This document shows, piece by piece, positions 15,809 to 23,508 of a stretch of DNA of 25,795 bases (its first letter is position 1; the number at the start of each line of letters is the position of its first letter). The stretch lies in NCBI GenBank assembly GCA_036519575.1, contig DATDKZ010000087.1, forward strand, positions 1 through 25,795, in the 5' to 3' direction. Position numbers and translations under genes: made by a program. The stretch is from AC-69 sp036519575 (GTDB lineage: Bacteria > Actinomycetota > UBA4738 > HRBIN12). The notes beneath the pieces were generated by a model, which was not told the DNA's origin, made no database searches, and worked only from the letters and a program-made list of their open reading frames with translations.

Positions 15809-16860
15809 AGCTGGCGGCCCGCCGGGCCGGGCCGATGCGAGCCGTGGTGCTCGACGCGCCGGGGGCACCGCTTCGTCCGGCCGAGATTTCCCGGCCCGAG
15901 CCCGGACCGGGGCAGGTCCTCCTTCGGGTCCGGGCCTGCGCCATCTGCCGTACGGATCTCCACATCCTGGACGGCGAGCTTCCCGATCCCAAGCTTCCGC
16001 TCGTCCTGGGCCACCAGATCGTTGCCGAGGTCGCAGAGGCCGGCCCTGGGGTCGATACGGCCACGCCCGGCGACCGGGTGGGCGTGCCGTGGCTGGGGTG
16101 GACCGACGGGAACTGCCGGTACTGCACGGGCGGTCGGGAGAACCTGTGCCCGAACGCGCGGTTCACCGGCTACCACCTCGACGGTGGGTACGCCGAGTGG
16201 ACCGTTGCCGATGCCCGGTTCTGCCTTCCGGTGCCCGAGGGTTACCCGGACCTCGAGGCGGCGCCGCTCCTGTGCGCCGGGCTGATCGGGTGGCGGTGCC
16301 TGAAGATGACCGGCGACGCCGAGCTCCTCGGCATCTACGGATTCGGGACGGCGGCTCGCCTCATCGCCCAGGTGGCGCGATACCAGGGGCGCCGTGTCTT
16401 CGCGCTCACCCGACCCGGCGACCAGGAGACCCAGAAGTCCGCCCTCGACCTGGGAGCGGAGTGGGCCGGGGACTCGACCGAGCCACCCCCCGAGGAGCTC
16501 GACGCCGCCATCCTGTTCGCCGCTGTGGGGGACCTGGTGCCGGCGGCGCTTGCGGCCGTCGCGCCGGGGGGAACGGTGGTGTGCGGGGAGATCCACATGA
16601 GCGACATCCCCTCGTTCCCCTACGAGCTCCTGTGGCAGGAGCGGGTCCTGCGTTCGGTGGCGAACCTGACCCGCGCGGACGGCGTGGAGTTCCTCGCGCT
16701 CGCACCGAGGGTTCCGGTTCGCTCCTCGGCAAGGGCGTTCCCCCTGAAGGACGCGAACCAGGCGGTCGGATGGGTTCGCTCGGGTGCCGCCGCAGGCGCG
16801 GCGGTGCTCGTCCCGGCAGCGGTGGTCGAAGGGCGTAACCCCGGAACGCGCCAGCCGTAA
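15805..16860 (+). CDS. Zinc-binding alcohol dehydrogenase family protein (MDR superfamily)
   Basis: A 351-residue medium-chain dehydrogenase/reductase. It has catalytic-zinc residues Cys48 (CAICRTDLH) and His70 (LGHQIVAEV), structural-zinc loop DGNCRYCTGGRENLC, and a Rossmann motif GIYGFGTAARLIAQVA. It resembles the subfamily known as adh_fam_2 (TIGR02822). The first of the four structural-zinc cysteines is Asp here (Asp101; Cys104, 107 and 115 remain). Two starts are possible: ATG 15805, whose ATGA overlaps the carbonic anhydrase stop, or ATG 15835 (MRAVVLDAP, the usual family N-terminus). The first is chosen for the coupling. The substrate is unknown. Confidence 0.92.
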   Translation: MKLAARRAGPMRAVVLDAPGAPLRPAEISRPEPGPGQVLLRVRACAICRTDLHILDGELPDPKLPLVLGHQIVAEVAEAGPGVDTATPGDRVGVPWLGWTDGNCRYCTGGRENLCPNARFTGYHLDGGYAEWTVADARFCLPVPEGYPDLEAAPLLCAGLIGWRCLKMTGDAELLGIYGFGTAARLIAQVARYQGRRVFALTRPGDQETQKSALDLGAEWAGDSTEPPPEELDAAILFAAVGDLVPAALAAVAPGGTVVCGEIHMSDIPSFPYELLWQERVLRSVANLTRADGVEFLALAPRVPVRSSARAFPLKDANQAVGWVRSGAAAGAAVLVPAAVVEGRNPGTRQP

Positions 16861-16943
16861 CCCCCACGTCTCCAGGAAATGAGTCGGCGAGGCGATACGC
16901 CGCGCCGAACTGCGGCCGATATCTCAAGGACAAGGAGGTTCCG

Positions 16944-17384
16944 ATGGGCGCGAGGGCTGAAGAGGTTCCCGGCCAACCGGTCCTTGCGCCCTCGGCGCCT
17001 CCGGCGCCCACTCGGAGGCCCTTGCACCACAAGGCTCTCGACCTGGTCATGGTCCGGTGGCGTGATGCCTGGTTCGACTTCGAGCACGGCACCACCGGAT
17101 GGCGGGACGCCTACGTCGTGCAGACCGTGGGGTTCCTGGTTCGACGCGACGCCGGCGTGATCTCGGTGGCGCAGGAGCTCCTTCCGGGCGGGGAAGGGTT
17201 TCGCGCCGTGACGCACATCCCTATGGGAGTGGTCGAGAGCATCACCACGCTGGCACGGGCCGAGGGTTCGGGGAGGAGGGCCGGAGACCGAGCGATCCGC
17301 TCGGCCCTCCAGGCCCCCCAACCCCTCGACGTCCCCGGGGTGGGGTCCGGGGTCGTCCCGGCCGGGCGCCGCTCAGCGACCTGA
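16944..17384 (+). CDS. Small protein of unknown function (146 residues)
   Basis: The ATG at 16944 has a near-perfect ribosome binding site (AAGGAGG). A Pro/Ala-rich N-terminus (1-25) precedes a compact region (about 28-105) with DLVMVRWRDAWFDFEHG, VVQTVGFLVRRDAGVISVAQE and THIPMGVVESITTL. This recalls short proteins common in bacteria and phages with a W-x-D-A, T-V-G-(F/W)-L and I-P-x-G-x-V pattern, but no function is known to me. The tail (about 110-146) is Gly/Ala/Pro-rich. There is no signal or membrane span. The gene ends inside a perfect hairpin. Confidence 0.8.
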   Translation: MGARAEEVPGQPVLAPSAPPAPTRRPLHHKALDLVMVRWRDAWFDFEHGTTGWRDAYVVQTVGFLVRRDAGVISVAQELLPGGEGFRAVTHIPMGVVESITTLARAEGSGRRAGDRAIRSALQAPQPLDVPGVGSGVVPAGRRSAT

Positions 17385-17390
17385 GCGGCG
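17367..17390. terminator. Perfect 10-bp stem hairpin between convergent genes
   Basis: CGCCGCTCAG (17367-17376) pairs exactly with CTGAGCGGCG (17381-17390) around a CGAC loop. The stop codon of the plus-strand gene (17382-17384) lies in the right arm, and the minus-strand gene stops at 17400. Its symmetry and position suit a bidirectional terminator. No long T-run follows on the plus strand, as is common for hairpins in GC-rich Actinobacteria. Confidence 0.6.
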
Positions 17391-17399
17391 TCAGCCTCT

Positions 17400-18674
17400 C
17401 TACAGCCTTGGTTCGAGCGCGAGGATCCCCGTTCGGTATGCCTCGCAGCTCGCCTCGCCCTCGCCTCGGGCGTGGAGTAGGTCGCCGAGTGCCCGATAGG
17501 TCACCGCAATCTCCACGGCCTGCTCGGACCGCTCGAACAGATCGATCGCCAGACGAAAGCTCTTCTCTGCGTTATCGGGCTCCGAGTCGGTCAGGACGAG
17601 CCCCAGCTCCCGGTGAGCCCAGGCCAGGATGGGCGTGTCGTTCTCGCCCATGATCGAGATCGACCGTTCCAGGAGCTCCCGCGCCCGATCCGTACGACCC
17701 TTCAGCCGCTCGATCCTCGCCAGCTCGTTCAGGGTTCGCGTGAGGTCCTTCTGGTCCCCGGTCTCCTCGAAGATCGCCAGCGCGCGCTCCAGATCCTGGC
17801 GGGCCTCGTCCAGCCTCCCGTCCCGCGTCTTGACGTAGCCCTTGGCCAGGTAGGCGTGCCCGGTCTCCGTTTGGAGACCGAGCTGACGGTGCGCATCCTC
17901 GGCTCGCTGGAGCGCGCGTTGCGCATCCTCCACTCGGCCTTGCATCAGGTAGATGTGGGCGACGTGCATGTGCATCTGGCCGATCCGGACCGGGTCGGTC
18001 AGCAGGGGCCCGAGCCGCTCCAGCTCCGTCGCAGATGCCGCCGCTCGTTCCACGAGTCCGGCGTCCATGTACGCGTCGAGCAGGGCCGAGTACAGGCGGG
18101 CCAGCGCGTTCGGGTCTCGGATCCCGTCGCGATCGAGCGAGTCGACGAGGCTCTCCAGGATGTGGATGGCGAATCGACCATCCCCGAGGGCCTGGAAGCA
18201 CCTGGCCTTCCCCGCCACGGCATCCGCCAGCGCATCGGCCGGCCCGGACCGGACGATCTCCTCCGCTCGCTGGTAATGCTGAAGCGCCTCCTCGGGCTTC
18301 TCGCGGCGCTCGAGCAGCAAGCCCCGGGCATCCTCGGCCTTGGCCTCGATCCTCGAGAGGCGGTATCGCTTGGCCTCCCGAGCGATCGAGCCGAGAGCCT
18401 CGTCGGCCCCCTCGAGTCGTCCCGCCGACAGGTCGATCCGGGCCTCCAGCAACCGGGCGTTGAGCCTGGCCTCCAGGTCCGCCGGCTTGCCGGTGAGGAG
18501 CTCCTCGAGGTCGATGTCCAACTTGCCCGCGAAATGCTCCAGGGCCTCCCGCGATGGGTTCCGTCTGCCCGCCTCGATGGTGCTCACGTAAGCGTGCGTG
18601 TACTTTGGCTCCGCAAGCTCTCGTTGGGTCAGATCCCTGGCCAGGCGTAGCCGCCGCAACCTCGTCCCGATCAT
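17400..18674 (-). CDS. XRE-family regulator with C-terminal TPR repeats
   Basis: A 424-residue protein with an N-terminal XRE helix-turn-helix (residues about 4-60: LRRLRLARDLTQRELAEPKY, then YVSTIEAGRRNPSREALEHFA) and a long superhelix of tetratricopeptide repeats (about 68-420, for example QGRVEDAQRALQRAEDAHRQ and GRLDEARQDLERALAIFEET). The ATG at 18674 follows GGAGGAGG. In Firmicutes, XRE-TPR (RRNPP) proteins respond to secreted peptides. In Actinobacteria similar architectures exist with mostly unknown ligands. It lies 99 bases after the molybdoenzyme gene on the same strand and might share its transcript. Confidence 0.9.
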   Translation of the reverse strand: MIGTRLRRLRLARDLTQRELAEPKYTHAYVSTIEAGRRNPSREALEHFAGKLDIDLEELLTGKPADLEARLNARLLEARIDLSAGRLEGADEALGSIAREAKRYRLSRIEAKAEDARGLLLERREKPEEALQHYQRAEEIVRSGPADALADAVAGKARCFQALGDGRFAIHILESLVDSLDRDGIRDPNALARLYSALLDAYMDAGLVERAAASATELERLGPLLTDPVRIGQMHMHVAHIYLMQGRVEDAQRALQRAEDAHRQLGLQTETGHAYLAKGYVKTRDGRLDEARQDLERALAIFEETGDQKDLTRTLNELARIERLKGRTDRARELLERSISIMGENDTPILAWAHRELGLVLTDSEPDNAEKSFRLAIDLFERSEQAVEIAVTYRALGDLLHARGEGEASCEAYRTGILALEPRL

Positions 18675-18773
18675 CTACGCCTCCTCCGTTCCGTTACCGA
18701 AAGGGTAATGGGGGATAACCGCGGAGTTCAAACTCGATCCCTTGCGCTCCCTGAGGGGCAGTCCTGCAACGGC

Positions 18774-20363
18774 TCAGGCCACGGTCACACTGATCCCGTC
18801 GAGGCCGCTCGCTCCCGTGGGGAACGGCGGAGCCTCGACCTTGACCTGCACCGCTCCGGTCCCGTCGTATGCCCGGACGAAGATGGAGTATTGCCCGGGG
18901 CCCGGCGGGACCCACCGGTACAGCCACAACCGCCAGGTGTAGGGCGACAGCGCCGTCTTCAGCAGGGCCTGGTTCCACGTGTGCCGCCCGTCGGTGGACA
19001 CTTCCACCCGCACGATGCCCTCGTCGCCGGAGAAGGCCACCCCCGCGATCGGCACGACGTCGCCGCTCAGCGTGGCCCCGTCCTCGGGCGTGTCGATCCG
19101 GGAGGTCGTCTTCACCAGGGCCGGCTTGGACCATCCCCGCTGCTCCCAGAACCCCTGGTACGGGCGATCCACGACATCGATGTTCGTCAACCACTTCGGG
19201 TTCTTCATCCCGTACGTGCCCACGCCGAGCACCCGCGCGGGGAACCCGTGCGCCCGCGGGAGGACGAAGCCGTTCATGCCGAACGCGATCAGCGTGGTCT
19301 CGTCGAGCGCCTTGGCCACGCTCATGCTGTCGGAGTAGCCGCCGGCGGAGCCGAACGCCACCTCGACCGCGCTCGAGCCGATGCCCGCGCGATCCAGGAT
19401 CTCGGCCACCGGCACGCCGACCCACGCGGCGTTCGACAAGAGATGGCCGGCGACCTGGTTGCTGATGCACTCGAGCGTCTGGTATCGCTCCACCACCGGG
19501 AGGGACTTCAGGTCCTCGTAGGTCAGGGTGAGCGGGCGGTCCACCAGGCCGCCGACGGAGAGTCGCCACTCGGCCGGATCGATGTCGGGCTGGATCACGT
19601 CCTCGTTGACCACGTAGAACTCGTCGTTCGAGGTGACCTCGGGCGTGAGCCCGGCCACCCGGACGAACTGCGCATCCTGCGGCGTCAGACGGACCGGAGA
19701 CGGCGTCGCCGACACGCCGCGAAGCCGCTGTCGCCCCGGGTCGGGGCGCCGGAAGATCAGGGCGCCGAGGGGGGACACGCCGAGCAGCATGCCGGCGGCA
19801 CCCAACCAGGCCGCCCGCAGGAAGTAGCGGCGGCTGAGGGTGGGATCGGCGGCCTGCTCGGCCCGCTGGGCGGTCAGTCGGTCGAGGGCCCACCCCGCGA
19901 CGGCGCCGCCGGCCACGTACAGCGGCAGCGTGATGAACGCGAAGGCGAGCCGGGCCACCCACTGCGGGTTGGACGGGTACAGGACCACCGAGACGACCCA
20001 CAGGGGGAGGAAGGCGATCGGGCCGGCGGCGGTTCGGGCCACCGCGCCGAGGGGTAGGAGCATCCGCCTCACCCACGGGATGGCCACACCGAGCGCCGCC
20101 GCCAGGAGTAGGTAAGCGATGCACGTGCCGATCATGGCGAGCTGCATCGCTCCATGGCCCAGGCGATCGATGAAGAAGCTGTCGAAGCGCCCCGGCGTCG
20201 TCCGAACCAGCACCTGCGCGATGGCGATCGGCAGGAACGGCACAGCGGAGACCACGGTGTGAAGGAGCGCGCCCGCAATGGTGACGGCCGCCCCACCGGC
20301 TAGGCCAGCCACGGCGCTCGGCCACCAAGTCCGGCTCCGCCTCACCGTTCGATTGTGCCTCAC
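18774..20363 (-). CDS. Membrane-anchored sulfite-oxidase-like molybdopterin oxidoreductase
   Basis: A 529-residue protein. About four hydrophobic spans (14-40, 74-94, 105-129, 135-160) are followed by a twin-arginine motif SRRYFLRAA (177-185) and a fifth hydrophobic stretch (about 186-204). The external part has a sulfite-oxidase-type molybdopterin domain (about 225-420) with the molybdenum-ligand Cys299 in LECISNQVAG, YSDSMSVAKAL and PKWLTNIDVV, and a C-terminal Ig-like dimerisation-type domain (about 425-529, IAGVAFSGDEGIVRVEVSTD). This matches actinobacterial molybdoproteins inserted jointly by Sec (first spans) and Tat (last span). The substrate is unknown. The start is GTG 20363 (weak ribosome binding site); GTG 20345 is an alternative. 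It is divergent from the 20416 gene, 52 bases away. Confidence 0.92.
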   Translation of the reverse strand: MRHNRTVRRSRTWWPSAVAGLAGGAAVTIAGALLHTVVSAVPFLPIAIAQVLVRTTPGRFDSFFIDRLGHGAMQLAMIGTCIAYLLLAAALGVAIPWVRRMLLPLGAVARTAAGPIAFLPLWVVSVVLYPSNPQWVARLAFAFITLPLYVAGGAVAGWALDRLTAQRAEQAADPTLSRRYFLRAAWLGAAGMLLGVSPLGALIFRRPDPGRQRLRGVSATPSPVRLTPQDAQFVRVAGLTPEVTSNDEFYVVNEDVIQPDIDPAEWRLSVGGLVDRPLTLTYEDLKSLPVVERYQTLECISNQVAGHLLSNAAWVGVPVAEILDRAGIGSSAVEVAFGSAGGYSDSMSVAKALDETTLIAFGMNGFVLPRAHGFPARVLGVGTYGMKNPKWLTNIDVVDRPYQGFWEQRGWSKPALVKTTSRIDTPEDGATLSGDVVPIAGVAFSGDEGIVRVEVSTDGRHTWNQALLKTALSPYTWRLWLYRWVPPGPGQYSIFVRAYDGTGAVQVKVEAPPFPTGASGLDGISVTVA

Positions 20364-20415
20364 CCCGGGATATTCGTGGGCTCAAGGGAAGTTGGTCAGT
20401 GCCCGATAGGCCATC

Positions 20416-21396
20416 ATGAGCGTCATCTCCTCCGCTCGCCGTGCTGTGCCCGGGGAGGAGGTCCTGGCCGCCGGGATCTTCCAGGCGGCGGGCACGCTCG
20501 CAGCCCGCTATGCGGACCTCGGGGAGATCTCGGCACGCAGGCGAGCCCGGGAGGAGCGAGAGGCGAGCGGCCTTGCCTTCCGCCGCTACCTGATGCTCGT
20601 GGTCACGCCGACCCGGCTGCACCTGTTCGATGCGCGCTCCGGGTTGGGCTGGAAAGCGAAGCGGGAGCTCGCTGTGTGGCCCCGGGCGGCGCTCCGCGTC
20701 AGCACGGAGTCGAAGGCGGTGACCGTCCGGCTCACGATCGAGATCCCGTCGGAGAACCGGCGTGTCGAGCTCGAGGCGGCAACGTCCAAGCGAGGGGCCG
20801 CCGCCGAGGTCGTCCGCGTGCTGACGGTCGGGGCGCTACCCCCTGCACCCGACGTGCTACGCGCCCCTTCACCCAGCGCGCCCACCCTCGATCCCCTCGA
20901 GGCCGATCGCCTGGAGGCGAATCGGACCACGATCGGCGTGCTCGCGGCGGTTGGCGGCCTCGTCCGGACGGTTGGCTACTTCCTCCCGTGGATCGTTGTC
21001 AGTGGAGCCGAGACGCACAATCTCACCGGGTCCGATGGCGGCGCACCGATCCTCAGCATCGGGTTCTCGATCGCTATCGTGGTGGTGGCGTTGCTCTATC
21101 TATTTGGTCGGCGCGAGACGAGCCCTCAGCTGCTCCGCAGCCTGGGCCTCGGGTCGCTCATCGCCTCAGTGTTCACCTTCCTGTACCTGGCGGACCAGCT
21201 CGGTCAGTTGAGGTCGGTGCTGCGCGCCCGCGGGGCGCTCGTCACGGTGTCGATGGGGATCGGGCCGTGGGTGCAGCTCGCCGGTGCGGGGATCGTCTTG
21301 GCCGTCGGGATCTGGGCGGTGCGGCTGGAACGGCGGAGGCGCCCCTCACGTCCCCGGATCTACGCGCCGCCGTCATCGGACCGCTCGGCCACCTGA
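20416..21396 (+). CDS. Four-span membrane protein of unknown function
   Basis: A 326-residue protein from the ATG at 20416. The first 140 residues are soluble; the stretch RYLMLVVTPTRLHLFDARSG and the following strands look like a bacterial PH-type or similar beta domain, a tentative reading. Four membrane segments follow (about 170-192, 214-232, 242-262, 278-300), then an Arg/Pro-rich tail. No family is recognised. Only a weak ribosome binding site (GATAGG) is seen. It is followed after 27 bases by a 62-residue membrane protein. Confidence 0.8.
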   Translation: MSVISSARRAVPGEEVLAAGIFQAAGTLAARYADLGEISARRRAREEREASGLAFRRYLMLVVTPTRLHLFDARSGLGWKAKRELAVWPRAALRVSTESKAVTVRLTIEIPSENRRVELEAATSKRGAAAEVVRVLTVGALPPAPDVLRAPSPSAPTLDPLEADRLEANRTTIGVLAAVGGLVRTVGYFLPWIVVSGAETHNLTGSDGGAPILSIGFSIAIVVVALLYLFGRRETSPQLLRSLGLGSLIASVFTFLYLADQLGQLRSVLRARGALVTVSMGIGPWVQLAGAGIVLAVGIWAVRLERRRRPSRPRIYAPPSSDRSAT

Positions 21397-21423
21397 TCGT
21401 CGCTCATCCCTCACACTGGCGGG

Positions 21424-21612
21424 ATGCGAGTGCCGCTCGTCGGGGTCGGGATCGGCCTCATCGTGGTCGGTGGAGTGTTCATCCTGCAAGGCTTGGGCGT
21501 GCTGGAGGGGAGCTTCATGACCGGCGAGGCAACCTGGGGCTGGATCGGTGCCGGCTGCGCGCTGGTTGGCCTGGCGGTCCTGGCCCGCGGCCTGCGCCGG
21601 TCCGGCTCGTAG
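21424..21612 (+). CDS. Small two-span membrane protein (62 residues)
   Basis: A hydrophobic protein with two membrane segments (about 4-25 and 37-56) around a short loop GVLEGSFMTGEATWGWIG. The pattern ILQGLGVLxGSFMTG is one I recognise from short conserved actinobacterial and chloroflexal membrane proteins of unknown role, so it is probably a real gene despite its size. It lies 27 bases after the preceding membrane protein gene. Confidence 0.78.
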   Translation: MRVPLVGVGIGLIVVGGVFILQGLGVLEGSFMTGEATWGWIGAGCALVGLAVLARGLRRSGS

Positions 21613-21644
21613 CCTACCGGGCGGGACGCTTTCGGCGAGACGGA

Positions 21645-22544
21645 TCAGACATCCAGGGTGGCGACGATCTCGCCGAGAGCCAGGATGGAGCGCTCGGTGA
21701 TGGGGTTGACCACGACGATGGCCTCGTCCGCGCCCGCCTCCGCCAGCTCCCTGAGGCCCGCCCCGATGCGTTCGGGGGAGCCCACGAGCGGCGTGACGCC
21801 ATCCTCGACCGCGCGATCGCCGGCCGCCCGGTCGAGCACAACCAGGACGCATGCGCTTCGAGCGATCTCCTCCGGCCGACGCCCCGCCTGGGCGGCCGCG
21901 TCGGTGACCGTGGCGTTCAGCGAGGCGAACCCTTCCGGGGTGTTGCCGTAGTTGTCGTACCAGGTGTTCCAGGCGTCGACGTGAGGGAGGGCGATCGACA
22001 GGACCCGGTTGCCCGCGCTCCCAACCATGATCGGCGGGCGTCGTGCGGGTTTCGGCAGCATCACGGCGTCGTCGGCCCGCCAGAACCGGCCATCGAGCGT
22101 GACCCGCTCGCCGGAGAACAGCCGGCGGATGATCTCGAAGGATTCCTCGAACCTGGAGACCCGATGATCGAACGGGATCCCGAATGCCCGGAACTCCGGC
22201 TCGTTCCACCCCGCACCGACCCCGAGGATCAGCCGGCCGCCGCTCACCTCGTCCACGGTCGCGGCCATCTTGGCGATCACGCCGGGGGGGTGGAACGCCA
22301 GGCAGGCCACCAGGGGCCCGAGGTCGATCCGCTCGGTGACCGCGGCGAGGCCGGAGAGCAGGGACCAGGCCTCCCAGGGCCCACGCTCGGGTCGCCCGTC
22401 GCCCCGGTACAGCAGGTGGTCGCCCAACCACATCGAGTCGAACCGGGCGGCCTCGGCGGCTCGAGCCATGGCCACGTACTCCGGCCACCGAACGTCCCGC
22501 TCGACCTCGGGGAGTTGGATCCCAACCCGGAGCGGGCGCGCCAC
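21645..22544 (-). CDS. LLM-class (F420-dependent type) oxidoreductase
   Basis: A 299-residue TIM-barrel flavin/F420 enzyme of the luciferase-like monooxygenase class. It has RVGIQLPEVERDVRWPEYV at the start, FDSMWLGDHLLY, ERIDLGPLVACLAFHPPGVIAK (in part), VSGGRLILGVGAGWNEPEF, FEESFEIIRRLFSG and RPPIMVGSAG. The VGAGWN motif and the branch organisation fit F420-dependent members, but cofactor choice cannot be proved from the sequence. The start is GTG 22544 with no strong ribosome binding site. It lies ten bases after the bactofilin gene, probably in one operon. Confidence 0.92.
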   Translation of the reverse strand: MARPLRVGIQLPEVERDVRWPEYVAMARAAEAARFDSMWLGDHLLYRGDGRPERGPWEAWSLLSGLAAVTERIDLGPLVACLAFHPPGVIAKMAATVDEVSGGRLILGVGAGWNEPEFRAFGIPFDHRVSRFEESFEIIRRLFSGERVTLDGRFWRADDAVMLPKPARRPPIMVGSAGNRVLSIALPHVDAWNTWYDNYGNTPEGFASLNATVTDAAAQAGRRPEEIARSACVLVVLDRAAGDRAVEDGVTPLVGSPERIGAGLRELAEAGADEAIVVVNPITERSILALGEIVATLDV

Positions 22545-22554
22545 GTCGGCGGGT

Positions 22555-23046
22555 CTACGGAACGCCCTGGCGGGCTTCTACCCGCAGGGCCGTCTCATCC
22601 GGCTGTGTGGCCTCCTCGCCCATGTTGGACCGCCCGATGAAGACAGCCCCCTCGGCGATCGCCAGGGATTTCGAGGTGATGTCGCCTTCCACCCGGGCCC
22701 GGGGGCCGAGCTTGGCCGTTCCCTTCACCAGGATGCTGCCCATGACGATGCCGCCGACGTCCGCGTTATGGCCGCGGATGTTTCCATCCAGTCGGCTGTC
22801 GGCGGGCAGCGAGACGTTGCCCTTTGCGGTCAAATTGCCCTTGACCTGGCCCCCAGCCGTGATGCTCCCGGCCTGGATGTTGGCTTCCACCCGACCCTGA
22901 GGGGTGAGCGATACCTCACCCTCGGCAGTGATCTTGCCTTTGACCTCCCCTTCGACCCGCAGGGAGCCGGCCGCGATCACCGTGCCTTCGATCTTCGTCC
23001 CTGGACCTACCACCGAGACCTCGGAGCGATCATCCGAACGATCCAT
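22555..23046 (-). CDS. Bactofilin (polymer-forming cytoskeletal protein)
   Basis: A 163-residue protein built of short repeats with beta-helix periodicity (GTKIEGTVIAAGSLRVEGEV, SITAGGQVKGNLTAKGNV, and so on), the mark of bactofilins, which form filaments at the membrane and help position cell-wall or surface machinery. The ATG at 23046 is chosen because GGGAGGTGG lies five bases upstream. A GTG two codons earlier (23052) would sit directly on that site. The short charged N-terminus (MDRSDDRSEV) and acidic tail are typical. It is downstream of the 23073-23438 gene (26 bases) and upstream of the LLM gene. Confidence 0.93.
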   Translation of the reverse strand: MDRSDDRSEVSVVGPGTKIEGTVIAAGSLRVEGEVKGKITAEGEVSLTPQGRVEANIQAGSITAGGQVKGNLTAKGNVSLPADSRLDGNIRGHNADVGGIVMGSILVKGTAKLGPRARVEGDITSKSLAIAEGAVFIGRSNMGEEATQPDETALRVEARQGVP

Positions 23047-23072
23047 TGCCACCTCCCAATGGAAACGAGTGG

Positions 23073-23438
23073 TCAGTCCGCCGGAGTGGACGAACCCGAT
23101 GAACCCGTCGAACCGGTCGAACCCGACGAGCCGAGCTTGCTTCGAATCTGATCCCCGACTTCCGAGAACGTCGTGGAGAGGGCGTCGCCGAGCGACTTCG
23201 CCGCTTCCTTCAAATGCTGCTTGGCCTCGGGGTCCCGGAGCGTCTCGCCGAACGAGGTGAACGCCTGGTCGAGCTGGCGGGTCACGGTCTGGATCGCGTC
23301 ATCGAGCTTCTTGCGGTCTTCGTCAGCGGTCGTCCCCAGCTCCTCGCCGCGCTTGCGATACTTCTCGCCGAGGAGCCGACTCCACTCGCCGAACTTGTCG
23401 CCGACCTCGTTCCACGCTTCCTTTGCGCTGTCAGCCAT
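23073..23438 (-). CDS. Small helical protein with Ser/Gly/Thr tail (unknown function)
   Basis: A 121-residue protein from the ATG at 23438 (an AAAGGGG site lies upstream; a longer frame to 23474 is possible). Residues about 3-98 are strongly helical and charged (KEAWNEVGDKFGEWSRLLGE, DDAIQTVTRQLDQAFTSFGE, AKSLGDALSTTFSEVGDQIR), probably a long amphipathic bundle. The last 20 or so residues are SGST-rich. It has no membrane span and no family I recognise. It directly precedes the bactofilin gene and may be its partner. Confidence 0.78.
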   Translation of the reverse strand: MADSAKEAWNEVGDKFGEWSRLLGEKYRKRGEELGTTADEDRKKLDDAIQTVTRQLDQAFTSFGETLRDPEAKQHLKEAAKSLGDALSTTFSEVGDQIRSKLGSSGSTGSTGSSGSSTPAD

Positions 23439-23508
23439 CGGTCGCCCCTTTCGTTCGCGTGATGGTTCGGCCATTCAGTCTACGAACATCGGCGCCCCAT
23501 GTGCCGCG

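Noticed and set aside
18675..18773. Search for a short secreted signal peptide gene next to the XRE-TPR regulator
   Set aside because: No small frame with a start, ribosome binding site and secretion signal was seen here or by 17385-17399.
18694..20622. 642-codon minus-strand frame over the molybdoenzyme
   Set aside because: It is Arg/Gly/Pro-rich without motifs, while the overlapping frame codes a clear molybdopterin protein.
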